This document shows, in pieces, positions 8,895 through 17,800 of a stretch of DNA of 39,429 nt. The notes below the pieces were generated by a model, which saw nothing but the letters and a program-made list of their open reading frames with translations, searched no databases and was not told the origin of the DNA. The stretch covers positions 1-39,429 of the forward strand of contig JAPLAO010000174.1 in the NCBI GenBank assembly GCA_026393245.1, written 5' to 3'. The stretch's first letter is position 1; each line of letters starts with the position of its first letter. The translations under genes were made by a program, and so were the position numbers. This stretch comes from Mycobacterium sp. (GTDB lineage: Bacteria > Actinomycetota > Actinomycetes > Mycobacteriales > Mycobacteriaceae).

Positions 8895-8984
8895 GCAGCC
8901 GAGCACAGCGAGGCAAGCAATGACGCAGCCGAGCACAGCGAGGCAAGCAATGACGCAGCCGAGCACAGCGAGGCAAGCAATGAC
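8895..8984. repeat. Tandem repeat, 30-bp unit, three identical copies
   Basis: A 30-bp unit beginning GCAGCCGAGCACAGCGAGGC repeats perfectly at 8895-8924, 8925-8954 and 8955-8984, immediately upstream of the PE ribosome binding site. The unit is a multiple of three and leaves frames open (a short frame from 8874 would read AAEHSEASND three times), but I see no support for translation. Confidence 0.9.
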
Positions 8985-9007
8985 GCGGCCAACGGGAGGT
9001 TGGACAC

Positions 9008-9307
9008 ATGGTTCTCAATGTCAACGCCGCTTCGGTGGGAGCATCCGCGGCCACCGAAGCGGGAATCGGTACGGAGATGGCAGCAGCGGTGGCGGTGGCG
9101 TCGGCGGCGTTGACCGGAGTCATGCCGATGGGCGCGGATCTGGATTCGGTGCAGTTCGCAGCGGCCCTGAATGCGATCGGCGCGGTCTATATCGGAACCG
9201 CCGTCGAGCATCTGACCAACCGGGGCCTGGTCGCCGAGGCGCAGAATCTGGCGGCGGCGACGTACACCGCCACCGAGGCCGTCAACGACACGGCACTGTC
9301 GCTGTAG
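9008..9307 (+). CDS. PE family protein, single PE domain
   Basis: A 99-residue Ala-rich, all-helical protein that pairs with the PPE gene 54 bp downstream. It has the PE-domain layout of two helices with a turn (TGVMPMGADLDSVQF around residues 36-50) and no further domain. Y86-TAT-E90 (YxxxE) near the end of the second helix matches the YxxxD/E type VII secretion signal. The sequence departs from classic PE proteins of the PE_PGRS kind and looks more like the short PE proteins of ESX loci. The start is ATG 9008 behind GGGAGG at 8994-8999. It is expected to be exported as a heterodimer with the PPE protein by an ESX system. Confidence 0.8.
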   Translation: MVLNVNAASVGASAATEAGIGTEMAAAVAVASAALTGVMPMGADLDSVQFAAALNAIGAVYIGTAVEHLTNRGLVAEAQNLAAATYTATEAVNDTALSL

Positions 9308-9324
9308 CGGCACTGTCCCTGTAG
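9291..9324. repeat. 17-bp tandem duplication of the PE gene end, including its stop
   Basis: CGGCACTGTCGCTGTAG (9291-9307, the last codons and TAG of the PE gene) is followed directly by CGGCACTGTCCCTGTAG (9308-9324), differing at one base. It looks like a recent slippage or duplication event, and it keeps a second in-phase TAG. Confidence 0.85.
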
Positions 9325-9361
9325 CACCGAAACGTTTTGCCCCACAGATGTATTCGCCGCG

Positions 9362-10603
9362 ATGACCGATCCCGCGTGGCCCACACTGCCGCCCGAGGCC
9401 AACTATCTGCGGTTGGCCGGACCCGGTGCGGCCGGAATAGCGACGACAGTGGCCAGTGCCGTGGCATGGCAGGCTCTGATGGCCAGTCACGAGGTGGCCT
9501 TCGCGCTGTCGACCCTGAACACCGCAGTGACTGCGCTGAACTTCGAGGGTGTGGGTGGAATGAGTTCAGCCACCGCGATCACCGGCCTCAACACCGCGCT
9601 GCAACTTCTCGCCGGCTGGGTCCAGGCGAAGCCGCCCATCCTGGCCAGTGCAGTAGCCGCCTACGAGGCGGCGGTGTCGTCGATGATCCCGGCCGAGGTA
9701 TGCATCGCCAATCGCGTCCAACAGGCCGCGGATGTGGCAATCAATCCGGCTGTGCTGGGCGCATTGACTCCGGCGATCGTCGCGCTGGATACCGAATATT
9801 TCGGCGAACACTGGCCGCATAACGCAAGCGTTGGCGCGGCCTATGGAGCCACGCTCTCGGCACTCGCCGCGACATTGGCGATTCCGCCACCGATCTCTTC
9901 GCCGGGTGCAGCCGCCACCGCCCCGGTGGCGGCTGCGGCAGCGGTGGCCCAGACCTCCGGCCGTGTCGCGATGGAAGGAGCCCTCACGGCGCCGGTGGCG
10001 AAATCGGTCACCGGCGGCTCTGCTGCGCCGATGGAAGTTCTAGGTCAGGTCGGACAGCTGATGATGCAGCCGATTCAGGGTGCGCTGGGTTCGATGCAGT
10101 CGGCGACGGGAATGTTTCAGACACCCGTGAGCGCCATCCAATCCGTGGCGGGCATCCCGCAGTCGATGATCGGATCGCTGCGCGGAATCGGTCCCGAAAC
10201 GGACTCAGGTGACGTTCCCGTGTTGGCGGCGATCCTGCCCGGCGGCGCGCCCCCGATAGGCGAGCCCGGCGTCGGCTCCATCGGCACCGGCACGGGGGCC
10301 ACCGGCACCGTCGGAACCGGCGGTGTGGCCAGTCCCGGCGGGGTGTCGGGCCCGGGTCTCACCAGTTATGCGCGCCCGGCCAGCAGCTTCGCCCCGGAGA
10401 CGGCGGGCCGACCGACCGGTCTGAAAACTGGACTGCTGAGCACGGCCGAATTCCAGGGCCCCACCCCGACGGGATCGGGTGGCCCGTTGCCGGTAACGGC
10501 CGGTCAGCCCGGACTGCTGGGCCGAGGTAAGGAAGTGGGCGACCGAGATGACGGCCCGCGGGCTCGCATCGTTGCTGGCGCGCGGCCGCCTCAGGCTCAG
10601 TAG
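9362..10603 (+). CDS. PPE family protein, PPE69-like
   Basis: A 413-residue PPE protein. The PPE signature is at residues 10-12 in WPTLPPEANYLRL, followed by a helical N-terminal domain of about 180 residues. The segment LTPAIVALDTEYFGEHWPHNASVGAAYG, ending in LAIPPP, resembles my memory of PPE69 (Rv3892c, the ESX-2 locus) more than PPE68 or PPE4. The rest is Gly/Pro/Ala-rich, with a C-terminal SYARPASSFAPETAGRPTGL block also reminiscent of ESX-locus PPE proteins. The ATG 9362 has no clear ribosome binding site, so it is probably coupled to the PE gene. PPE secretion normally needs an EspG chaperone, and none is encoded in this window. Family is certain; the subgroup is from memory. Confidence 0.88.
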   Translation: MTDPAWPTLPPEANYLRLAGPGAAGIATTVASAVAWQALMASHEVAFALSTLNTAVTALNFEGVGGMSSATAITGLNTALQLLAGWVQAKPPILASAVAAYEAAVSSMIPAEVCIANRVQQAADVAINPAVLGALTPAIVALDTEYFGEHWPHNASVGAAYGATLSALAATLAIPPPISSPGAAATAPVAAAAAVAQTSGRVAMEGALTAPVAKSVTGGSAAPMEVLGQVGQLMMQPIQGALGSMQSATGMFQTPVSAIQSVAGIPQSMIGSLRGIGPETDSGDVPVLAAILPGGAPPIGEPGVGSIGTGTGATGTVGTGGVASPGGVSGPGLTSYARPASSFAPETAGRPTGLKTGLLSTAEFQGPTPTGSGGPLPVTAGQPGLLGRGKEVGDRDDGPRARIVAGARPPQAQ

Positions 10604-10686
10604 GACCGGCAAGGCGTGTTACGTTCACGGGCGCTGACGTCCTGACCGCGCTGTAGTAAGTGATGGCCACGTGAGGAGACCTGCGG

Positions 10687-11592
10687 ATGAGTAAGGGCCG
10701 TTCGCTGGCCGTGGTCACGCTGGCCTATGTCATCGCCGTGGCGGTGGCAGTTGGATGGTTGTGCTGGGGCCCGCGTACAGGTCGGTTGTGGTTGGACGCC
10801 CTGATCGCCGACCTGCTGGCCACGCTGGTGGTGTTCGTCTTCAGTCGGGCCTACCGGAATTCCAGCTTCTATGACGCCTACTGGAGTGTGATCCCGCCAC
10901 TGCTGGCGCTGTACTGGTGGTGGCAGGGACCGCTGGGCGTCACCGGCCCCGGTTCGCTGCGATGCTGGCTACTCGCCGTGGTGATGCTCTACTGGGCCGT
11001 CAGGCTCACGGCCAACTGGGCCTATGGATTTGCGGGTCTGCACCATGAGGACTGGCGGTATCCGATACTTCGTGACGGCGCCGGCCGATTCGAGTTCCTG
11101 GCCGACCTTTTCGGGATCCACCTTTTTCCGACCGTGCAGGTGTTCGTCGGCATGCTTCCGGTCTACATCGCACTCACCCGGACTGGGGACGGCGTGGTGT
11201 GGCTGACGTGGTTGGCGTTCGCCGTGGGCATCGCAGCGGTAACGCTCGAATTGGTCGCCGACGTGCAGATGCATCGTTTCGTCGCCGAACGTCGACCCGG
11301 TGCGGCTATGGATCGCGGGTTGTGGGCATGGTCGCGGCATCCGAACTATGTCGGTGAGGTCGGCTTCTGGTTCTCCCTGGCGCTGTTTGGGATCGCCGCG
11401 TCACCCCGGGATGTGTGGTGGTTGTTCGTCGGGGTCGCACTGATGGTCGCGATGTTCCTCGGTGCGAGCATCCCGTTGATGGAGAAGCGCAGTCTGGAAC
11501 GCCGCCCGAGTTACCAGGACGTCATCGACCGTGTCCCGAGACTCATACCGCGCCGGCCCCGCCGGGCCCCGGAGATCGCCGAGCGATCGTGA
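10687..11592 (+). CDS. DUF1295 integral membrane protein (steroid 5-alpha-reductase / ICMT-like fold)
   Basis: A 301-residue membrane protein with about seven hydrophobic segments. The DUF1295 signatures are present: NSSFYDAYWSVIPPLLALYWWW in the N-terminal half, LHHEDWRYPILRD in the middle, and the C-terminal RGLWAWSRHPNYVGEVGFWF, a motif that in related enzymes binds the cofactor (NADPH or S-adenosylmethionine). Family members are related to 3-oxo-5-alpha-steroid 4-dehydrogenase and isoprenylcysteine methyltransferase, but most have no known substrate. The start is ATG 10687 with GAGGAGA upstream. Its stop overlaps the GTG of the oxidoreductase, so the two are coupled and may act on the same, probably lipid, substrate; that last point is inference. 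Confidence 0.85.
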   Translation: MSKGRSLAVVTLAYVIAVAVAVGWLCWGPRTGRLWLDALIADLLATLVVFVFSRAYRNSSFYDAYWSVIPPLLALYWWWQGPLGVTGPGSLRCWLLAVVMLYWAVRLTANWAYGFAGLHHEDWRYPILRDGAGRFEFLADLFGIHLFPTVQVFVGMLPVYIALTRTGDGVVWLTWLAFAVGIAAVTLELVADVQMHRFVAERRPGAAMDRGLWAWSRHPNYVGEVGFWFSLALFGIAASPRDVWWLFVGVALMVAMFLGASIPLMEKRSLERRPSYQDVIDRVPRLIPRRPRRAPEIAERS

Positions 11593-12713
11593 ACCGTCCG
11601 CGGGTGGTGATCGCCGGCCTGGGCGACAGTGGGTTGCTGACCGCTATCCGACTGGCGCGATTCGCTGACGTGGTGGGCATTTCGATCAAGCCCGCTTTGG
11701 TCAGTGGCCAGGAGTTGGGTGTGCGATTGACGCGTCCGGCGGACTGGGCTCGCGACTATCTGGTGCCGTTCGACCGGTATCGCGCGCTGGATCGAGTGCG
11801 CACCGTCCAGGCCAGATTGACCAGGGTCGATCTGGCAGCCCGGGTGGTGTACGGCGATCGCCCGGACGGCACTGAAATTGCCGAACCCTATGATGCGCTT
11901 GTCATTTCAACCGGAGTGACGAACGGATTCTGGCGCCGGCCTATCCTGCAGTCGTCGGCAGAGATCCGCGCTGAGATCACTGCAGACCATGATCGGCTGG
12001 CCGCCGCAGCCTCGGTGATGGTGGTCGGCGGGGGTGCTGCCGCAGTCAGTGTCGCGACCAATGTCGCCGCCCGTTGGAAGGGGAAACGGGTCGATCTCTA
12101 CTATCCGCATGACCGGCCACTGCTCGAGTATCACCCGCATACGTGGGAACACCTGCGGCGCAGGATGATCCGGCATGGGATCGGACTGCACCCGGGTCAT
12201 CGGGCGGTGGTTCCGGACGGATTTGCCGTCGATGCGATCACCGGCGAACCGGTTCGGTGGAGCACCGGCCAGCCACCCGCGCAGGCTGATGCCGTGCTGT
12301 GGGCGATCGGCCGGGTGCGGCCCAATACCGATTGGTTACCCGCGGATCTGCTCGATGAGCACGATTTCGTCAAGGTCACTCAAGAGTTGCGGGTGCCGGG
12401 ATACCGCGGGGTGTTCGCCGTCGGCGACGTGGCTGCCACCGACCCACAACGCTCCTCGGCGCGCAACCGGGCCGACGCGGTTCTCGCCCACAACATCCGC
12501 GCCGAGCCTGCCGGACGGCCATTGCGCTCCTATAAGCCGCCGCGTCGTCGCTGGGGATCGGTGATCGGAATCCAATCCGACGGCGTGGAGGTGTTCGCCC
12601 CAAATGGCCGGCCGTTCCGCATTCCGGCATGGTCGGTGCAACGGGTACTTATGCCGTGGATCGTGCGTCGCGGCATCTACCGCGGTATTCGGCGAAACCA
12701 GCCACTGGGGTAG
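11589..12713 (+). CDS. FAD/NAD(P)-dependent oxidoreductase (pyridine nucleotide-disulphide / NDH-2-like fold)
   Basis: A 374-residue flavoprotein with two dinucleotide-binding motifs: VVIAGLGDSG at residues 5-14 (FAD) and VMVVGGGAAAV near residue 140 (NAD(P)H). The C-terminal FAD motif is GVFAVGDVAATD. There is no redox-active CxxC disulphide, so it is more like NDH-2, AIF or ferredoxin reductase than a disulphide reductase. The GTG 11589 overlaps the DUF1295 stop and places the first Rossmann motif at the N-terminus as expected; the frame upstream is inside the DUF1295 gene. The electron acceptor is unknown. The pair sits between a PE/PPE pair and ESX core genes, which is unusual company. 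Confidence 0.85.
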   Translation: MNRPRVVIAGLGDSGLLTAIRLARFADVVGISIKPALVSGQELGVRLTRPADWARDYLVPFDRYRALDRVRTVQARLTRVDLAARVVYGDRPDGTEIAEPYDALVISTGVTNGFWRRPILQSSAEIRAEITADHDRLAAAASVMVVGGGAAAVSVATNVAARWKGKRVDLYYPHDRPLLEYHPHTWEHLRRRMIRHGIGLHPGHRAVVPDGFAVDAITGEPVRWSTGQPPAQADAVLWAIGRVRPNTDWLPADLLDEHDFVKVTQELRVPGYRGVFAVGDVAATDPQRSSARNRADAVLAHNIRAEPAGRPLRSYKPPRRRWGSVIGIQSDGVEVFAPNGRPFRIPAWSVQRVLMPWIVRRGIYRGIRRNQPLG

Positions 12714-12919
12714 GACGCGGGACAGTCCGGCCGCTTCGCTGGCAAATCTTTTGCAGTACACCTGGGGCAAGGGCCGGGGGCGTTGAGGTTGGCCAATCAC
12801 CGTGTGGTCATCGCGGGTGCGGTCGGGCTAAGTAGCCAGCCCGCCCTGGTGCGAATGGTGTTAGTGAGATTGCTGGGACACATGATCGCACTGTGTTCAA
12901 AAATGAGCCAAAAAGTGAA

Positions 12920-12948
12920 TTGACAGAGCTAGGAAGTGGCCCCATGAT
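12920..12948 (+). promoter_or_regulatory. Predicted promoter of the YbaB-eccB-eccC unit
   Basis: TTGACA (12920-12925), a 17-bp spacer, then CATGAT (12943-12948, four of six matches to TATAAT). Six nt later comes the ATG at 12955, so transcription could start at or next to the start codon. The region is AT-richer than its surroundings. Confidence 0.45.
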
Positions 12949-12954
12949 TTGCCG

Positions 12955-13272
12955 ATGGAGGGGTCTTCTGAGGGTCACGGCATTAGCGACAAGCGGCTTG
13001 TCGAGTCCGCTCTGCGGGGACTGAACGAGCTTGCTGATCGCTGGGAAGCGCTCCTCGTAGAAGCGGAGGCGACCACCTATACCGTCGACATGGGCGACAT
13101 TCATGCGGTTGCCAACTCCGATGGCAAACTGATCGAACTCTCTCTTGCGGCGAGTGTCGTTTCCGACTACAGCCATGGCGAGCTGGCTGACCGGATGAAT
13201 GTCGCGTTCGCCGCCCTGCGCGACGAGGTCCAGGAGGACTATCGCGTTCGGTACGGCGGGGGACTGCAATGA
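12955..13272 (+). CDS. YbaB/EbfC-family protein, EspL-like
   Basis: A 105-residue protein resembling the YbaB/EbfC fold: an N-terminal helix (VESALRGLNELADRWEALLVEAEATTYTV), a central beta hairpin (IHAVANSDGKLIELSLAAS), and a C-terminal helix with a charged tail. YbaB-like proteins occur in ESX loci as EspL and relatives (for example Rv3880c), where they are cytosolic accessory proteins. Its position directly before eccB fits that. The start is taken as ATG 12955 because it lies 6 nt after a good -10 hexamer; a TTG at 12949 is the alternative. The 85 bp to eccB carry a 30-bp tandem duplication. The family call is from overall pattern, not from a strong motif. Confidence 0.7.
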   Translation: MEGSSEGHGISDKRLVESALRGLNELADRWEALLVEAEATTYTVDMGDIHAVANSDGKLIELSLAASVVSDYSHGELADRMNVAFAALRDEVQEDYRVRYGGGLQ

Positions 13273-13285
13273 GGTGGCGACAGGG

Positions 13286-13345
13286 GCGGGGGACTTCAGC
13301 GACGCTCCCGCCGGAGCGGGGGACTTCAGCGGCGCCCCCGCCGGA
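13286..13345. repeat. Tandem repeat, 30-bp unit, two copies
   Basis: The unit starting GCGGGGGACTTCAGCG and ending CCCGCCGGA is present at 13286-13315 and 13316-13345 (two differences), followed by a partial third copy. CCCGC and GCGGG segments within it can pair as hairpins. It lies just before the eccB start and keeps the reading frame open upstream of it, which creates a misleading N-terminal extension. Confidence 0.85.
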
Positions 13346-13357
13346 GCGGGGCACGAA

Positions 13358-14854
13358 ATGCCGCTGAATCTGTCTAACCGGGACCAGAACTCTGGCCATT
13401 TGTTTTACAACCGCCGACTGCGTTCGGCCATCACCCGATTCTCGGTACGGATGAAGCATGACGATCGCAAACAACAGGCGGCTCTCGCATTGTCAGTTGT
13501 TTTCGTGATGCTGGGCTGTGGCTGGATGGCTCTGTTGCATCTCGTTAAGCCGGCAGGCTTGGTGGGACAGTCCTCGATCGTCGGGAATCGGGACACCGGC
13601 GCGCTGTACGCGAAGATCGACGGTCGACTCCATCCGGCCCTGAACCTTACATCGGCGCGACTGGCGACCGGCACCGCCGCATCGCCGACCTGGGTCAAAT
13701 CCGCCGAGATCGGGAGATACCCGACCGGCCCCATGATCGGCATCCCCGGTATCCCCGACGATCTCGCAATTTCCCATAATCCGCTGTCGGCATGGGCGGT
13801 CTGCGACACGGCACCCGCGCGCGGTCGCGCAGACGGGACGACCGTGACCGCCATTGCCGGAGAGTTGACCCGTGGTGGTCGCGCCCAACCGATGGGAGAG
13901 GCCGCCGCGATTCTCGCGACACACGGCCGGTCCACCTATCTGATCTGGAACGCCCAACGGATGCTGATCGACCCGGCCGACCGCGCAGTCACGTTTAACC
14001 TCGGACTGGATCCGGCCAGGACCGCGCCGATTGAGATGTCCAATGCGCTCTTCGATGCGATGCCCGCCATGGAACCACTCGTCGTGCCCGCAATTCCGGA
14101 AGCCGGCACGCCGTCACGGTGGCTGTCGGGATCGGTTGTGGGACGTGTGCTGCGGGCGAAAGACGCCCAGGGATCGGTCAGCGGGTTCTACGTTCTGCTT
14201 CCCAACGGAGTCCAGCAGATCACCGCCTTCGTCGCGGACCTTCTGCGCACCGCCGACAGCCAGGGATTGGCGGAACCTCAACTCATCTCACCGGACAGAC
14301 TGGTCGACATCCCCCAGGTCGAAGTGCTCAATGTGGGCTTCTATCCGACCGGAAAGCTCACGTTCGTCGACACCGATGCCAACCCGGTTAGTTGCGTCGG
14401 CTGGAAGAAACTATCCACCGACAGACAGGCGACCATCGAAGTCTTCAGCGGCAGAGGGCTTCCCACTCCGCAGGCCCTCGATACACACATCGTGCAGTTG
14501 GTCCGCGACAGCCGAGGCCCCGACTCCGTCGAAGCACAGCAGACGCTCATCCTGCCGGGCGCGGCGAACTTCGCGGTCTCCACCAGTGCTGCCATCACCG
14601 CAGACACCCGCGAGAGTCTGTTCTGGATCTCGCCGCAAGGTGTCTGCTACGGCCTCGACTGGGATCAGAACACGTTGCAGCCCTTGGGAATCGACCCACG
14701 CAGCGCGGTTCAGGCTCCCTGGCCACTCCTTCGCACCTTCGCCGCCGGGTCGCCGATCAGTCGCTCGGGCGCACTGCTGGCCCGAGACACCATCGACCCG
14801 GGCGGTGCGATGGCCGTGGTGCCGGCGTCCGGAGACACCAAAACGGGAGGATAA
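13358..14854 (+). CDS. eccB: ESX type VII secretion core component EccB, EccB2-like
   Basis: A 498-residue EccB. These proteins form the periplasmic part of the ESX membrane complex. The N-terminus from ATG 13358 (PLNLSNRDQNSGHLFYNRR) matches my recollection of EccB2 (Rv3895c) closely and differs clearly from EccB1, B3 and B5. A single membrane segment lies at residues 41-62, then a periplasmic repeat domain with the conserved cysteine pair (AWAVCDTA and PVSCVGW), and a C-terminal block (VQAPWPLLRTFAAG...LLARDT) typical of the family. The frame is open back to 13199, but that part reads through the YbaB gene and a tandem repeat, so it is not used. The stop TAA lies 2 bp before the eccC start. 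Full length, with no sign of decay. Confidence 0.93.
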   Translation: MPLNLSNRDQNSGHLFYNRRLRSAITRFSVRMKHDDRKQQAALALSVVFVMLGCGWMALLHLVKPAGLVGQSSIVGNRDTGALYAKIDGRLHPALNLTSARLATGTAASPTWVKSAEIGRYPTGPMIGIPGIPDDLAISHNPLSAWAVCDTAPARGRADGTTVTAIAGELTRGGRAQPMGEAAAILATHGRSTYLIWNAQRMLIDPADRAVTFNLGLDPARTAPIEMSNALFDAMPAMEPLVVPAIPEAGTPSRWLSGSVVGRVLRAKDAQGSVSGFYVLLPNGVQQITAFVADLLRTADSQGLAEPQLISPDRLVDIPQVEVLNVGFYPTGKLTFVDTDANPVSCVGWKKLSTDRQATIEVFSGRGLPTPQALDTHIVQLVRDSRGPDSVEAQQTLILPGAANFAVSTSAAITADTRESLFWISPQGVCYGLDWDQNTLQPLGIDPRSAVQAPWPLLRTFAAGSPISRSGALLARDTIDPGGAMAVVPASGDTKTGG

Positions 14855-14856
14855 CG

Positions 14857-17800
14857 ATGTCGAAGAGGGGTTTCGTCCGGGGCGCTCGCACATCGGCACC
14901 CGTGGTGCCGCCGGTGCGGGTAGTGATCGCCGCGCCGTTGGAATTACCTGAGCGGGAACCACGCAACATTCTGCTCATGATTGCCGCGCCGGCTCTGCTG
15001 GTGGGCATCATCGGAACGTTGGTGGTCGTGTACACCTCGGGCACCCGATCGTTGCAGTCCGGGTTCTTCCCACTGATCGGTCTCGTGGGCTTCGGGGCGC
15101 TGATGTTCAGCGGCCGCTTCGGCCGTGGTCGTCGGGTCAGCTGGGGTGAACAGGAGAAGCAGCGCCGAATGTATCTTCGCTGCCTTGATGAGGATCGTGA
15201 TGAAGTTCAGCGCACCACTCAGCAGCAGCGCCGCAGTCAACAGTTCGTTCACGGTGACCCGCAGACCTACGACACGGTCATCGGTGGGCCGCGGATGTGG
15301 GAACGTCGGGTAGACGATCCGGACTTCCTGGACGTCAGGCTGGGCATCGGCCTGCAGTCAACGGCGGATTCGGCCGTGTCGCTGCAATGGCCGGAGGTTC
15401 CCGTCGGGGAGGAGTTGGAACCGGTCACCGGGCGTGCGCTTCGGGATTTCATCCTGGAGCAGAGCAAGATTCGCGATATCGGCAAAGTTGTGAGCCTGAG
15501 TTCGCAACCCGGTTTCAGTTTCGTCGCAGACAACCTCGGGGAGCTGCATGCGTTGATGAGATCAGTGCTGTGCGCACTCGCGGTCCATCACAGTCCAGGC
15601 GACCTGAAGCTGATGGTTGTCACCCGCCACCCCGATCAATGGTCGTGGCTGGTCTGGCTTCCGCATAACCATCACGATGAAATGTTCGACGCCTGCGGTA
15701 TGCGGCGCCTGGTGTTCACCTCGCCGACCGAACTCGAGGACGCCATGGACGCGGAGTTGCACCGTAAGGGGAGGGGGCCGTGGACACCGCCGTCGGGATC
15801 AATCCCGTCGCTCTCCGGGCAGGCGAAAGTCGCCCCGGCACTGGGTCCGCATTGGATCATCGTCGACGATAACGCCGGAACACCGGAGCACTGGGAATCA
15901 GTGACGGGCCAAAAAGGCATGGCGGGCATCACCGTTCTACGCCTGGCAACTCGACCGGGTATCGGTGTCGGCTTCACCAACGAAGAACAGAGTTTCGAAC
16001 TTCGCGAAGGCCGTCTGCGTCATCGTGGCGGCTTCTACGCCGTCGCCGACATGCTCGCGGAGAGCACTGCCAGCCGGTACGCCAGGGCGCTGGCCCGGTG
16101 GTCGCCGACGACGGCGGGCGAACTCGCCGGCGTCGATAGCCAGGGCGGCGAGTTCTTGCGCGCTCTTGACATCAGCGACCCCCGCAAGCTCGACCTGGAT
16201 CGGTTGTGGGCACACAGCAGAGGCCGGGGTGATCCGCGGTGGGCCATGGTGCCCGTCGGAGTCAAGTCCGGCGGCGATCTGCAATATGTGATCCTGCGCG
16301 CTAAGGACTTCGCCGGATACGGATTCCATTCCGTGGTAATCGGCACGTCAGGTGCGGGCAAGTCGGAGTATTTCCTGGCGCTGTGCAGTGGGATCGCGCT
16401 CACCCATTCGCCGGAGACTTTCATCGTCATATTCGTCGACATGAAGTTCGAGTCCGCGGCACAGGACCTTGCCGGTCTGCCGCACGTGGCCGGCTCACTG
16501 TCGAATCTGGGGAAAGATGAGCGGCATCTCGCCGAGCGCATGCGCAAGGCGATCGATGGCGAGATCGCCCGGCGCTACCGGCTTTTCAAGGATGCGGGCG
16601 CCCGGGACGCGAACGAGTACGAAGAAATGCGCCTCGCCGGCCGTGACCTCGAACCGGTTCCCATCCTGCTGGTCATCATCGACGAGTACCTGGAGTTGTT
16701 TCACCACCACCCCGAATGGATCGATCTGGTGATCCATATCGGGCAGGAGGGACGCGGCTGCAATGTGTTCTTCACTCTCGGCGGTCAGCGCCTGGACCTG
16801 TCGTCGCTGAGTAAGGCGAAGAGCAATATCGCCTTCAGGGTGGCACTGCGGGCCGAGACCGCCGAAGACTCCCGCGATGTCATCGGCAGCGATGCCGCAC
16901 TCCACCTGCCATCGAAGGAAAACGGTTACGCGCTGCTGAAGGTCGGCCCGCGCGATCTTGAGCAGTTTCGCTGCTTCTACGTATCGGCACCGTTCGTCGT
17001 CCCTCGGACGTCGGCCGGCGATCACGGGACAGTCGCCGTCAGCTTCACCAAACCGCGATCACTCACCTGGGAGTATCAACCGCCCAGCGTGAAGGACAAC
17101 ACTTCCCTGGCCAACACGACTGATCCGCAGGAGCCGGACGAATTCCTTTATCACGGAGATGGATTCAGGAAGAAGAAGCTTCTCGACGTGATCGGAGAAT
17201 CGCTGCGGGCTCATCCGGCGCGGCCGCCGCACAGAATCTGGCTTCCGCCGTTGGAGGCCAGTGAAACCGCTGACAGTCTGGTGCAGCGATGGCGTGGAAA
17301 GCCGTGGTGGACCGATTATGGGCAGAATCCCGGACTGGTATTCCCGGTAGGGATCGAGGACGTTCCGGAAGACCACGCGCAACGGGTGCATGTGATCGAC
17401 GTCGAGATGGACAACGTCATGGTGGTGGCGACCGCACAGCGTGGAAAGTCGACCACCCTGATGACGCTGATCACAACCGCCGCGTTGATGTACACCCCGA
17501 CAAGGGTGACGTTCTACTGCGTGGGTGCTGCGCTGGATCCGGTGGCCGAGTTTCCACATGTTGCCGGGGTGGTCAGCCTCGCCGACGGCGAAGGAGTTTC
17601 CCGGACCATTGCCACAGTCGAAGGGCTCATCCGTGCCCGGGAGGAATCGTTTAAGCGGCATCGGATGGACATCACCGAATTCCGTGACCGGCGTTTCGGA
17701 TCCGGTGGAGGTGCCACCGATACCCAGGACAAGTTCGGCGACGTGTTTCTGGTGATTGACAACTTCGGTGATCTCTACGACAAGGACAACGGTGTGGGGG

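Noticed and set aside
8874-9113. Open frame reading AAEHSEASND three times across the 30-bp repeat
   Set aside because: The frame is open only because the repeat unit is a multiple of three; it overlaps the PE gene in another frame and has no ribosome binding site.
515-13345. CRISPR array
   Set aside because: The repeats are directly adjacent without spacers, differ from place to place, and no cas gene is present.
13199-13357. N-terminal extension of EccB upstream of the ATG at 13358
   Set aside because: It reads through the YbaB gene in another frame and through a 30-bp tandem repeat; family EccB proteins start at the MPLNLSNRDQ position.
14392-14856. Upstream extension of the EccC frame
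   Set aside because: It lies entirely inside eccB in another frame; ATG 14857 has a ribosome binding site and gives the standard N-terminus.
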